Assembly: GCA_002763335.1 (NCBI GenBank)
Contig: PEYS01000067.1
Coordinates: 1 to 6,650, forward strand
Length of the DNA stretch: 6,650 nucleotides
Source: Candidatus Woesearchaeota archaeon CG08_land_8_20_14_0_20_47_9
GTDB taxonomy: Archaea; Nanobdellota; Nanobdellia; Woesearchaeales; CG1-02-47-18
Reading direction: 5' to 3'
Below are positions 1-5,981 of the stretch, one piece after another; within the stretch, counting starts at the first letter, position 1, and every line of letters begins with the position of its first letter. The notes under the pieces are model-generated. The model was not told the DNA's origin. It ran no database searches and saw only the letters and a list, made by a program, of their open reading frames with translations. The translations under genes were made by a program, and so were the position numbers.

Positions 1-51
1 ATCAGCCTTCTTCATCGCATTCTTCATCGCTCTTCATTGCATAGTACGTTA

Positions 52-891
52 TCATTTCGCACAGTTCTTGCATGCCTCCACAGTATTTTCGAGAAGCATC
101 GCCACAGTCATCGGGCCTACTCCGCCAGGGACAGGGGTTATATAAGATGCCTTCTCTCTCACAGCCTCAAAATCAACATCTCCAATAATCTTATTGCCCA
201 CCCTGTTTATGCCAACATCTATGACAACAACGCCATCTTTAACCATGCCCGCCTTTATCAGGCAAGGGGAGCCTGCTGCAACGACAAGTATGTCTGCTGG
301 CTTTGTGTACTCTGCAAGATTCCCCGTCTTTATATGGCATAGGCTGACAGTAGCATTCCTGTTGAGGAGCATCAATGCTGTGGGCCTGCCAACCACATTG
401 CTAGCGCCCACTACAACCGCATTCTGCCCCTCTATCTTTATCCTGTAATGCTCAAGAAGCCTTATGATACCTTTGGGTGTGCATGGCACAATCTTTTCAT
501 CCCCTGCCATCAGCCTGCCCATGTTACGTTCGTTCAGCCCATCAACGTCCTTCTCAACTGCAATAGCAGCAAACACATGCTGCTCCTTCACATGCTTTGG
601 CAGTGGGAGCTGCACGAGTATGCCGTGAATCTCGGTGTTGTTGTTCAACTTCCTTATCAGCCTCAATAACTCAGCCTCAGTTGTTGTCTCAGGCAGCTCA
701 TACAGCTCAGATTGTATGCCTACCTCAGCACAAGCCTTGTGCTTTATGTTCATGTAAATCCTTGAGGCAGGGTCATTGCCCAGGATTATGGCTGCAAGCC
801 CTGGCTTCTGCTTCATTATGGCAACCTCTCTTTTCAGGCCTGCCCTTATCTCTTCAGCTACCTTCTTTCCATCAAGGATTTCTGCTGTCAT
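52..891 (-). CDS. folD: Bifunctional methylene-THF dehydrogenase / methenyl-THF cyclohydrolase (FolD)
   Basis: Cytosolic enzyme that oxidises 5,10-methylene-THF to 5,10-methenyl-THF with NAD(P)+ and hydrolyses that to 10-formyl-THF. The 279 residues are close to the usual FolD length (about 280-300). The N-terminal catalytic domain carries the Y46-x3-K50 motif (in SRIYMNIKHK), the VQLPLP motif with Gln94, and KDVDG with Asp117. The Rossmann half has the dinucleotide-binding stretch VVVGASNVVGRP at 159-170, and the C-terminal signature PGGVGPMT lies at 255-262. All expected active-site residues are present. The ATG lies 3 bp after the glyA stop and has only a weak GTGA-type ribosome site within the end of glyA, so translation is probably coupled. 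The gene ends with in-frame tandem stops (TGA TAA). It is the last complete gene of the operon seen here and uses the methylene-THF made by the GlyA product. Identification is very secure; cofactor preference cannot be read. Confidence 0.97.
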   Translation of the reverse strand: MTAEILDGKKVAEEIRAGLKREVAIMKQKPGLAAIILGNDPASRIYMNIKHKACAEVGIQSELYELPETTTEAELLRLIRKLNNNTEIHGILVQLPLPKHVKEQHVFAAIAVEKDVDGLNERNMGRLMAGDEKIVPCTPKGIIRLLEHYRIKIEGQNAVVVGASNVVGRPTALMLLNRNATVSLCHIKTGNLAEYTKPADILVVAAGSPCLIKAGMVKDGVVVIDVGINRVGNKIIGDVDFEAVREKASYITPVPGGVGPMTVAMLLENTVEACKNCAK

Positions 892-894
892 TTT

Positions 895-2151
895 TCACAC
901 ATCAGCATACATCGGGAACTCCCTTGCTAATTCTATAACCTCCTCCTTAATATCAGATAGCTTGCTGTCATCATCAGCATTGGCAATCACCCTGCTGATG
1001 AAGCCAGCTATCTTCCTCATTTCAGGCTCCTTCATCCCCCTTGTTGTCATTGCTGGCGTTCCAAGCCTAAGCCCGCTAGGGTTGAATGGGCTTCTCTTGT
1101 CGTATGGGATCCTGTTCCTGTTTGTGATGATGTTTGCCTTCTCCAGGGCAAGCTGGGCAGGCTTTCCTGCGATGTTCTTGCTTGTTAGATCAACTAGCAT
1201 GAGATGAGTGTCTGTTCCACCGCTTACAAGCCTGAAACCATTTTCCTTTAACTCTTCTGCAAGTGCATTGGCATTCCTAACAATCTGCCTCGCATACTCC
1301 TTGAATGCTGGCTGCATTGCCTCGTAGAATGCAACTGCCTTTGCAGCTATCACGTTGTCATGGGGACCGCCCTGCATTCCAGGGAAGACAGCCTTGTCAA
1401 TCCTCTCTGCAAATTCCTGCTTGCACATTATCATAGCCCCCCTCGGGCCCCTGAGGCTCTTATGAGTGGTTGTCATCACAACATCCGTGTAGGGGAAAGG
1501 GCTTTGATGTACACCGCCTACTATGAGGCCTGCTATGTGCGAGATGTCAGCCATGGATATTGCCCCTGCTTCCCTAGCGATCTCAGCAAACCCCTTGAAG
1601 TCAACCTCTCTAGGATAGGCTGTGAATCCAGAGACAATCATCTTGGGCTTTTCTCTCAGTGCAGTTTCCCTGAGCTTTTCATAGTCAATCCTCTCCGTCT
1701 TCCTGTCAACACCATAGTGTATGAAGTTGTATGTCCTTCCACTGAAGTTTACAGGGCTCCCATGGGTAAGGTGCCCTCCTTGGGCTAGGTCTAATGCCAT
1801 AACCTTATCCCCTGGCTGAAGAAGGGCATAGTAGATCTCAGCATTACCCGGGCTTCCAGAGTAGGGCTGCACGTTGACATGCTCTGCCCCAAATAGCTCC
1901 TTAGCCCTCTTAATTGCAAGGCTCTCAACCTCATCAACAAACTGGTTTCCTGCGTAGTACCTCTTGCCCGGGTATCCTTCAGAGTACTTGTTTGTGAAGA
2001 CACTACCCAATGCCCTTAGAACAGCCTTGCTGGCAAAGTTTTCAGAGGCAATGAGGTTGATGCACTCCTCCTGCCTCTTAGCCTCTAAGGCAATTATCCT
2101 TGAAGCTTCTTCATCTACCTGATCCTTCTGTTCAAATGGTTGTTTTGACAT
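895..2151 (-). CDS. glyA: Serine hydroxymethyltransferase (bacterial type)
   Basis: PLP enzyme of the cytosol that interconverts serine + THF and glycine + 5,10-methylene-THF. It has 418 residues, the normal bacterial length (about 415-420). Visible motifs, in order: LIASENF (33-39), YSEGYPGKRYYAG (56-68, Glu58 and the Tyr pair), QPYSGSPGN phosphate-binding loop (95-103), DISHIAGL (202-209, Asp202 for the pyridine nitrogen and His205 for ring stacking), TTTHKSLRGPRG (228-239) with Lys231 as the Schiff-base lysine, and GLRLGTPAMTTRG (360-372) with the carboxylate-binding Arg362. It is the bacterial-type enzyme, not the divergent archaeal type. The QPYSGSPGN and ADISHIAGL variants recall sequences I know from candidate-phyla bacteria, so transfer from bacteria is plausible but not shown. 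The ATG has a good GAGGTG ribosome site 5 bp upstream that overlaps the stop codon of the preceding membrane-protein gene. It feeds FolD, encoded 3 bp downstream. Confidence 0.97.
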   Translation of the reverse strand: MSKQPFEQKDQVDEEASRIIALEAKRQEECINLIASENFASKAVLRALGSVFTNKYSEGYPGKRYYAGNQFVDEVESLAIKRAKELFGAEHVNVQPYSGSPGNAEIYYALLQPGDKVMALDLAQGGHLTHGSPVNFSGRTYNFIHYGVDRKTERIDYEKLRETALREKPKMIVSGFTAYPREVDFKGFAEIAREAGAISMADISHIAGLIVGGVHQSPFPYTDVVMTTTHKSLRGPRGAMIMCKQEFAERIDKAVFPGMQGGPHDNVIAAKAVAFYEAMQPAFKEYARQIVRNANALAEELKENGFRLVSGGTDTHLMLVDLTSKNIAGKPAQLALEKANIITNRNRIPYDKRSPFNPSGLRLGTPAMTTRGMKEPEMRKIAGFISRVIANADDDSKLSDIKEEVIELAREFPMYADV

Positions 2152-2155
2152 TTTC

Positions 2156-2162
2156 CCACCTC
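2156..2162 (-). promoter_or_regulatory. Ribosome binding site of glyA overlapping upstream stop codon
   Basis: On the minus strand GAGGTGG precedes the glyA ATG, with 5 nt between GAGGTG and the ATG. The motif begins inside the TGA stop of the membrane-protein gene. It matches the archaeal/bacterial anti-Shine-Dalgarno complement and indicates translational coupling within one mRNA. Confidence 0.75.
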
Positions 2163-2754
2163 ATTGCATTATGCCTAATACTAACGGAGCAGCAGTGCGA
2201 AAGACGATTATGTTGAAAACTATGTTAGTTATGCCAAACCTTATGCTCTTGCTGAGATGCCCACCCATAAAGCAGATAATCAATAAACTTGTGAAGGCGA
2301 CATAGGCAACAGTGGCTATTATTCCCAGCTTTGTTATTCCAAGGGGCTCAAGAAGCAATGGCGAAAAGTAACCCACAGCCGCATAGCTTGGGATGGTGAC
2401 AATGCTGAAGAATGAAAGCCTTGTTGCAAAGACGTAGTCAATCACCATTGACAATGCGCCCATGACGGCCCCTGTTACAGGGCCGTAAACCACGCCGCTC
2501 ATCACTGCACTAAACATCACAATCTCGATGCCAATATTGTATCGCTTTAAACCCCTGAAGAATGTGCTTATTGCAATATTCATGCCGAGCAAGGCAACAA
2601 TGAAGAGGTAACGCTTAAATGCGAAGAGGATCATGATTAAGGTTATGGCAACCGCAGCCACCGTATACTGCTTAGCTGTAATGCTGCCCAGCCTATGAAA
2701 AACCCTTGCACTTAAATACCTCAAATCCTTGCCCTCAAGGTTTTCCCCTTCCAA
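2161..2754 (-). CDS. Polytopic membrane protein, ECF transporter S-component-like
   Basis: A 197-residue integral membrane protein. After a charged, soluble N-terminus (1-28) there are about five to six hydrophobic segments: roughly 30-46, 48-65, 76-97, 98-110, 118-135, 140-162 and 172-194, some probably forming one helix pair. Size, helix number and the small-residue motif YGPVTGAVMGALS (90-102) resemble the substrate-binding S components of energy-coupling-factor vitamin transporters; an MreD-like protein is the main alternative. No ATPase or T component is nearby, so it would rely on a shared ECF module encoded elsewhere. It lies between folate enzymes, which suggests, by context only, uptake of folate or a related vitamin. 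The start is a TTG supported by a GGTGAT ribosome site 5 bp upstream; nearby ATGs at 2758 and 2761 are out of frame. Being a membrane protein is very secure; the family call is tentative and the substrate is unknown. Confidence 0.6.
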   Translation of the reverse strand: MEGENLEGKDLRYLSARVFHRLGSITAKQYTVAAVAITLIMILFAFKRYLFIVALLGMNIAISTFFRGLKRYNIGIEIVMFSAVMSGVVYGPVTGAVMGALSMVIDYVFATRLSFFSIVTIPSYAAVGYFSPLLLEPLGITKLGIIATVAYVAFTSLLIICFMGGHLSKSIRFGITNIVFNIIVFRTAAPLVLGIMQ

Positions 2755-2759
2755 TCATC

Positions 2760-2765
2760 ATCACC
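2760..2765 (-). promoter_or_regulatory. Ribosome binding site deciding a TTG start
   Basis: GGTGAT on the minus strand lies 5 nt before the TTG at 2752-2754. The two ATGs that overlap or follow this motif are in other frames, so the site supports TTG as the start codon of the membrane protein. Confidence 0.6.
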
Positions 2766-2768
2766 TGT

Positions 2769-4142
2769 CTAACTGTTATCGCTTTCTTGCCCCTTTCTCG
2801 CCCTTATCACCCTCTTCTCTGTAATTATAATGTCCATGGGGACATCCCATTCTTCTCTTGGAATCCTTTCTACAATCTGTGATTCAAAGGAAAGCCCAAT
2901 CCTCTTGCAGTTTGAGCCTTTGCAGTTTGAGTTTGAACCTAGTGAATTCAGGAAGGCGTCATAGCAGCCTAGCCCAAATCCAAGTCTAGCCCCGTTTTCA
3001 TCAAAGGCAAGCCCAGGCACAACAACAAGGTCTATGTCCTTACCTTCGCTATTTTGTTTATCTTGTTGCACGCTATTTTTTGCATTGTTCTCATCTGTGG
3101 ATTCAAGAGGCTCAAGAATTCCGTGTTCGCCTTTCTTCATATTATCAAAGCCTGTGAAACAGCATGCCCTTATTTCACCTTCCTCTGTTACAGGAAGCAG
3201 GATGCTCTTACCGATGCCTTGGGCTTCCCTGATGGCTTGCTTTGTCTGCACTTCCCTTGGCATTGCCGAGTAGAACATTATTGCCTTTGCATCCTGAAAT
3301 TCTGGGAGGGTAAGAAGCTTGCCAGTTATTATGGCGCTCTTCCCTCTAATCTCAGCCTCGCCCATACCCCTTCTCTGTTCTCTCATAGCCTTCCTTAAAG
3401 CTGCCTTCTCCTCGCTTGAGCAGTAGCCATTCTCATACTTTATTCCATCAATAAGAATTGCCTCTCCTTCAATACCGATCCTGCCTCTAGCAAGCATTTC
3501 AACAGCCTCTGGATAAATAACCCAGTCCCCTTTTTCCTTTAGAGTCTCAATGTATTTCTCTGAAGCAAGGTCTAGGCTCGAGTCATTCTCACATAAGCTT
3601 AAATCAAGCTTCACTGGCTGGGAGACAAAGATTATCGGCCCTCCATCAAGCTCTGTAGTTGTAATATGTACTGTTGACCTAACCTCAGGATCATGGTTAA
3701 GCATCGCTGCCCTGATGCACTGCTCCCCCATAAGCCCTGCATATAGCCTTTTTCCCGCCTTGTCTTTCCTTCTCAGATCAGCAGGGTGGACATTCAGGGT
3801 TAAAAAATTGTTGCAGATCTCATGGGTAACTATGCTCATGTAGCCGCATAAGGCGACAGCATCAATCCCTTTTTTCTCCATGATATTTCTTGTCTCTGCA
3901 TCATACTCCCTCCTTACGCTGAGGTCACTCCTCTTCGCATTCCTTCTCTTATAAAACTCCCTTATGTCATTGCAGAAAAATGGGATGCCATACTCAGATG
4001 CTATCTTCTCAGCGTTTGAGCTTTTGTTGTCTGTGAAGATCAAGGCAACCTCAAAAGGCGAGTTCTTACCAAGCTTAAGCTGCCTCTCAATTATACGCCT
4101 AACATTCGTGCCGCTCCCTGACATAAAGCATGCCAGCCTCAT
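2769..4142 (-). CDS. Fusion: PurN-like formyltransferase + 5-formyl-THF cyclo-ligase
   Basis: Two-domain cytosolic protein of 457 residues from the start chosen here. Residues 1 to about 230 are a formyltransferase of the PurN fold: the SGSGTN loop (8-13), catalytic Asn117 and His119 in LNVHP, the STVHITTTELDGGPI segment with catalytic Asp166, and the C-terminal WVIYPEAV/GRI. The loop after HP reads ADLRRKDKAGKR rather than the usual SLLPxFxG, so glycinamide ribonucleotide may not be the substrate. Residues about 242-449 are 5-formyl-THF cyclo-ligase, which converts 5-formyl-THF to 5,10-methenyl-THF using ATP: basic N-terminal helix (KAALRKAMREQRR), FYSAMPREVQT, phosphate loop RLGFGLGCYDAFL (386-398) and PREEWDVPMD. 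It has a hydrophilic insertion (about 347-369) and a short SNCK repeat (405-413). A start at 4175 adds 11 residues and overlaps the carA stop (ATGA); I prefer 4142 because PurN proteins begin this way and GGAGG lies 7 nt upstream. It sits between carA and folate genes. Confidence 0.9.
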   Translation of the reverse strand: MRLACFMSGSGTNVRRIIERQLKLGKNSPFEVALIFTDNKSSNAEKIASEYGIPFFCNDIREFYKRRNAKRSDLSVRREYDAETRNIMEKKGIDAVALCGYMSIVTHEICNNFLTLNVHPADLRRKDKAGKRLYAGLMGEQCIRAAMLNHDPEVRSTVHITTTELDGGPIIFVSQPVKLDLSLCENDSSLDLASEKYIETLKEKGDWVIYPEAVEMLARGRIGIEGEAILIDGIKYENGYCSSEEKAALRKAMREQRRGMGEAEIRGKSAIITGKLLTLPEFQDAKAIMFYSAMPREVQTKQAIREAQGIGKSILLPVTEEGEIRACCFTGFDNMKKGEHGILEPLESTDENNAKNSVQQDKQNSEGKDIDLVVVPGLAFDENGARLGFGLGCYDAFLNSLGSNSNCKGSNCKRIGLSFESQIVERIPREEWDVPMDIIITEKRVIRARKGQESDNS

Positions 4143-4149
4143 CAGCTTG

Positions 4150-4154
4150 CCTCC
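4150..4154 (-). promoter_or_regulatory. GGAGG ribosome binding site for the internal start of the fusion gene
   Basis: GGAGG on the minus strand with a 7-nt spacer to the ATG at 4140-4142. The rival ATG at 4175 also has a possible site (GGGGTGG, spacer about 8 nt), so both starts may be used; the family's N-terminus favours 4142. Confidence 0.55.
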
Positions 4155-4171
4155 AGGGTGATAAAGAAGCC

Positions 4172-5296
4172 TCATGACAAAACCACCCCTCTGGGGTTGT
4201 AGTCATTCCTGTACTGCTTCACAATGCTGATAAATCGCTCAAATAAGAAGCTCGTGTCTGTCGGCCCAGGGCTGTGCTCTGGGTGGAACTGGACGCTCAT
4301 AAAGGGCCTTGACTTATGCCTTATGCCCTCGTTTGTTCTGTCATTCGCATTTATAAACCATTCCTGCCATGAGTCAGGGAGGCTCTCCTTCCTTACTGCA
4401 AACCCGTGGTTCTGGCTGGTTATATAGCACCTTGAGCCTCCTGCTTCGAGGCATGGCTGATTCTGACTGCGGTGCCCGTACTTCATCTTGAAGGTGTCAC
4501 CACCTGCTGCAAGTGCAAGCAGCTGGTTTCCGAGGCATACCCCCAGGATTGGCTTTCCCTGCTCCATGACATGCCCTATGTTCCTTATTGTCTCCCTGCA
4601 CATCTTCGGGTCACCAGGGCCGTTTGAGATTACAACTCCATCATAATCCATGAAAGTAAAGTCATAATCCCAGGGCACCCTGATAACGTGCACACCGAGA
4701 TTGAGCAGGCTCCTTATTATGTTATGCTTAACACCGCAGTCAACAAGCACAATCCTCGGTCCATCGCCTTTATACCCTAAAGGCTGTTTTACGCTGACCT
4801 CACTCACAAGGTTACGCTTATTTGGGTCATCTATTTCTATGTCCCTGTCAACTATAATCTTGCCAAGCATCACACCCTTCTCACGGAGCCTCTTTGTAAG
4901 ATCCCTCGTTGCAATATTCCTTATAGCTGGTATGCCCTCCTCGCTGAGCCATGTGTTGAGGCTTCTAGCGCAGCTCCAATGGCTGGGCTCACTGGAGAGG
5001 TCAGAGATCACAAGGGCTGAAACGTGAATGCGCTCAGACTCGAAATGCTCGAGTAAGCTCCCGCCCTCCTTCAGGGGCACGCCGTAATTGCCTATAAGGG
5101 GATATGTGAGCACCAGAATCTGCCCCCTGTAAGAGGGGTCAGTAAGGGCCTCAGGATATCCAACCATGCCTGTGTTAAAGACAACCTCTCCAGTGCATGA
5201 TTTGGCAGCGCCAAAGCAAACACCCTCAAATACAGAGCCGTCATCAAGAACAAGTTTTGCCTTTTTCTCACTAACACTGTTATCCTCGCAGTCCAT
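4172..5296 (-). CDS. carA: Carbamoyl-phosphate synthase small (glutaminase) subunit
   Basis: Releases ammonia from glutamine and channels it to the large subunit CarB, which makes carbamoyl phosphate for pyrimidine and arginine synthesis. From the chosen start it has 374 residues, typical for CarA. The N-terminal CarA domain runs from KAKLVLDDGSVFEG through FNTGMVGYPEALTDPSYRGQI; the class I glutamine amidotransferase domain starts near residue 181 (IVLVDCGVK). Its triad is visible: Cys254 in GVCLGNQ, His338 and Glu340 in QFHPEHSPGP; the oxyanion region ISNGPGDP is intact. An ATG at 5356 would add 20 residues with no family counterpart. The start at 5296 matches the usual CarA N-terminus and has a close G-rich site (GGGGGGAG, 3 nt away). 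It appears to be the first gene of the operon. carB is not adjacent; the next gene is the formyltransferase/cyclo-ligase fusion, whose longest reading frame overlaps the carA stop by 4 bp. Confidence 0.96.
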   Translation of the reverse strand: MDCEDNSVSEKKAKLVLDDGSVFEGVCFGAAKSCTGEVVFNTGMVGYPEALTDPSYRGQILVLTYPLIGNYGVPLKEGGSLLEHFESERIHVSALVISDLSSEPSHWSCARSLNTWLSEEGIPAIRNIATRDLTKRLREKGVMLGKIIVDRDIEIDDPNKRNLVSEVSVKQPLGYKGDGPRIVLVDCGVKHNIIRSLLNLGVHVIRVPWDYDFTFMDYDGVVISNGPGDPKMCRETIRNIGHVMEQGKPILGVCLGNQLLALAAGGDTFKMKYGHRSQNQPCLEAGGSRCYITSQNHGFAVRKESLPDSWQEWFINANDRTNEGIRHKSRPFMSVQFHPEHSPGPTDTSFLFERFISIVKQYRNDYNPRGVVLS

Positions 5297-5374
5297 GAAC
5301 TCCCCCCAATTACAACCCTGGAAACTACTTAAGAAGGCGGAATCTAATCCACCCATGAAACAAGTTTAAGGCTG

Positions 5375-5382
5375 ATATTTAA
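5375..5382 (-). promoter_or_regulatory. Candidate TATA box of the carA-folD operon
   Basis: TTAAATAT on the minus strand, preceded by AAACC as a possible BRE. An archaeal start about 26 bp downstream of its centre would fall near 5352, giving an untranslated leader of roughly 55 nt before the carA ATG at 5296 and excluding the ATG at 5356. Similar CCTTAAA motifs at 5365-5371 and 5423-5429, and CTTAAGTA at 5326-5333, are alternative boxes, so the exact promoter is uncertain. Confidence 0.45.
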
Positions 5383-5484
5383 GGTTTGTTGTGGTTGAAT
5401 GGAGAGATTTCAATATGGGAACTTTAAGGTTTTGGGAAGATAATTTTGTTTATTATGATTCAGAAGTAGCAAGCACCATAAATC

Positions 5485-5492
5485 TTATAAAG
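5485..5492 (+). promoter_or_regulatory. TATA box of a leaderless transcript
   Basis: TTATAAAG, centred about 26-27 bp before the ATG at 5515. This places the predicted transcription start at or next to the start codon. No Shine-Dalgarno sequence precedes the ATG (CCCTCTTCATCA), which is the signature of archaeal leaderless initiation. Confidence 0.7.
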
Positions 5493-5514
5493 CTAAGAAC
5501 ATCCCTCTTCATCA

Positions 5515-5889
5515 ATGGAGCTAAGAATCTTGCTTTTGATGGATGAGGAGGCGCAAGGCCATCTTAAGGCATTAGAACGTAAAGATGGAGCATTCGCTTT
5601 TGTCGGATATCTTGGTACTTTTAAAAAAGAAGATATAATTACCTACCTTAAAAAAAATCAAGATACTTTTGACGTTCTTGCTGTGTTTAGTCATAGTGAT
5701 TATGACGATGTCAGACTAATAGTGGAGGAGAAATATAACGGTCCAAAAATTCTGTTAAGTTCTTTTGGATTCGGCTATAACCCGCCTCAAGGCAAATATG
5801 AATTACAAATAACAATACCTATAGAGCCATCCAAATTTGAAGAGTCTATAAGAGCTGCCTTTAGTAAAATCATAAATCGTGAGGGCTAG
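5515..5889 (+). CDS. Hypothetical 124-residue alpha/beta protein, possibly pseudo-receiver
   Basis: I do not recognise a named family. The predicted pattern is alternating strands and helices: strand ELRILLLMDEE (2-12), helix (13-23), strand AFAFVGYL (26-33), helix KKEDIITYLKK (37-47), strand FDVLAVFSH (52-60), helix (64-74), strand PKILLSSFG (78-86), strand YELQITIPIEP (95-105) and helix SKFEESIRAAFSKII (106-120). This recalls a CheY-like receiver: an acidic cluster after strand 1 and a closing P-x2-FEES-I helix. However, the usual phospho-acceptor Asp after strand 3 is not there (Phe58/Ser59), and the conserved Lys of strand 5 seems replaced (Ile102). If the fold is right, it is a non-phosphorylated variant. 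No signal peptide or membrane segment is seen. It is a single gene read divergently from the carA operon, with its own leaderless promoter, and is AT-richer than the operon, including an A8 run at 5650-5657. Being a real gene is likely; function unknown. Confidence 0.72.
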   Translation: MELRILLLMDEEAQGHLKALERKDGAFAFVGYLGTFKKEDIITYLKKNQDTFDVLAVFSHSDYDDVRLIVEEKYNGPKILLSSFGFGYNPPQGKYELQITIPIEPSKFEESIRAAFSKIINREG

Positions 5890-5896
5890 ATTCTTA

Positions 5897-5908
5897 TCTA
5901 TTTTTATG
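5897..5908 (+). terminator. T-rich terminator candidate after the 124-residue gene
   Basis: About 10 bp after the TAG stop, the plus strand reads TCTATTTTTATG, with a run of five T. Archaeal RNA polymerase can terminate at such T-tracts without a strong hairpin. Short and therefore tentative. Confidence 0.35.
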
Positions 5909-5915
5909 TCCGCAC

Positions 5916-5958
5916 CTGGAGCAGAATGGCTTCTGCCTTAGCCAAGGGCAGTCTCCAG
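5916..5958 (+). other. Nested inverted repeats in the convergent intergenic region
   Basis: An outer 5-bp stem (CTGGA 5916-5920 with TCCAG 5954-5958) encloses a perfect 6-bp hairpin, GCAGAA-TGGC-TTCTGC (5921-5936). An alternative stem, CTGCC-TT (5933-5939) with AA-G-GGCAG (5944-5951), shares bases with that hairpin, so the two would exclude each other. It could be part of a 3' untranslated region or a small RNA, or be a decayed repeat. There is no tRNA-like sequence in it. Confidence 0.35.
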
Positions 5959-5981
5959 TTTCCAGTCTTGAGTCTTGAGAG
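5954..5981 (+). repeat. Degenerate 7-bp tandem repeat, four units
   Basis: Four consecutive heptamers read TCCAGTT, TCCAGTC, TTGAGTC, TTGAGAG. Adjacent units differ by one or two bases. It probably arose by slippage; no function is apparent. Confidence 0.45.

Noticed and set aside
776..1207. Plus-strand open frame of 143 codons
   Set aside because: It lies antisense to glyA and folD, which have full family motifs. It spans two real genes and shows no recognisable protein.
1360..1788. Plus-strand open frame of 142 codons
   Set aside because: Entirely antisense to glyA in a region with conserved catalytic motifs; the composition looks like a mirror of the coding strand.
3054..3398. Plus-strand open frame of 114 codons
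   Set aside because: Antisense to the cyclo-ligase domain; no promoter or ribosome site and no recognisable motifs.
5297..5356. Upstream ATG at 5356 as the carA start
   Set aside because: The 20 extra residues have no counterpart in CarA, and the TATA box at 5375-5382 would place the transcript start at or after this ATG. It remains a possible alternative if the more distant box is used.
5399..5443. Short plus-strand frame beginning MERFQYGNF in the divergent promoter region
   Set aside because: Only 14 codons, with no ribosome site and a TATA-like box too close (about 20 bp). It overlaps the likely operon promoter.
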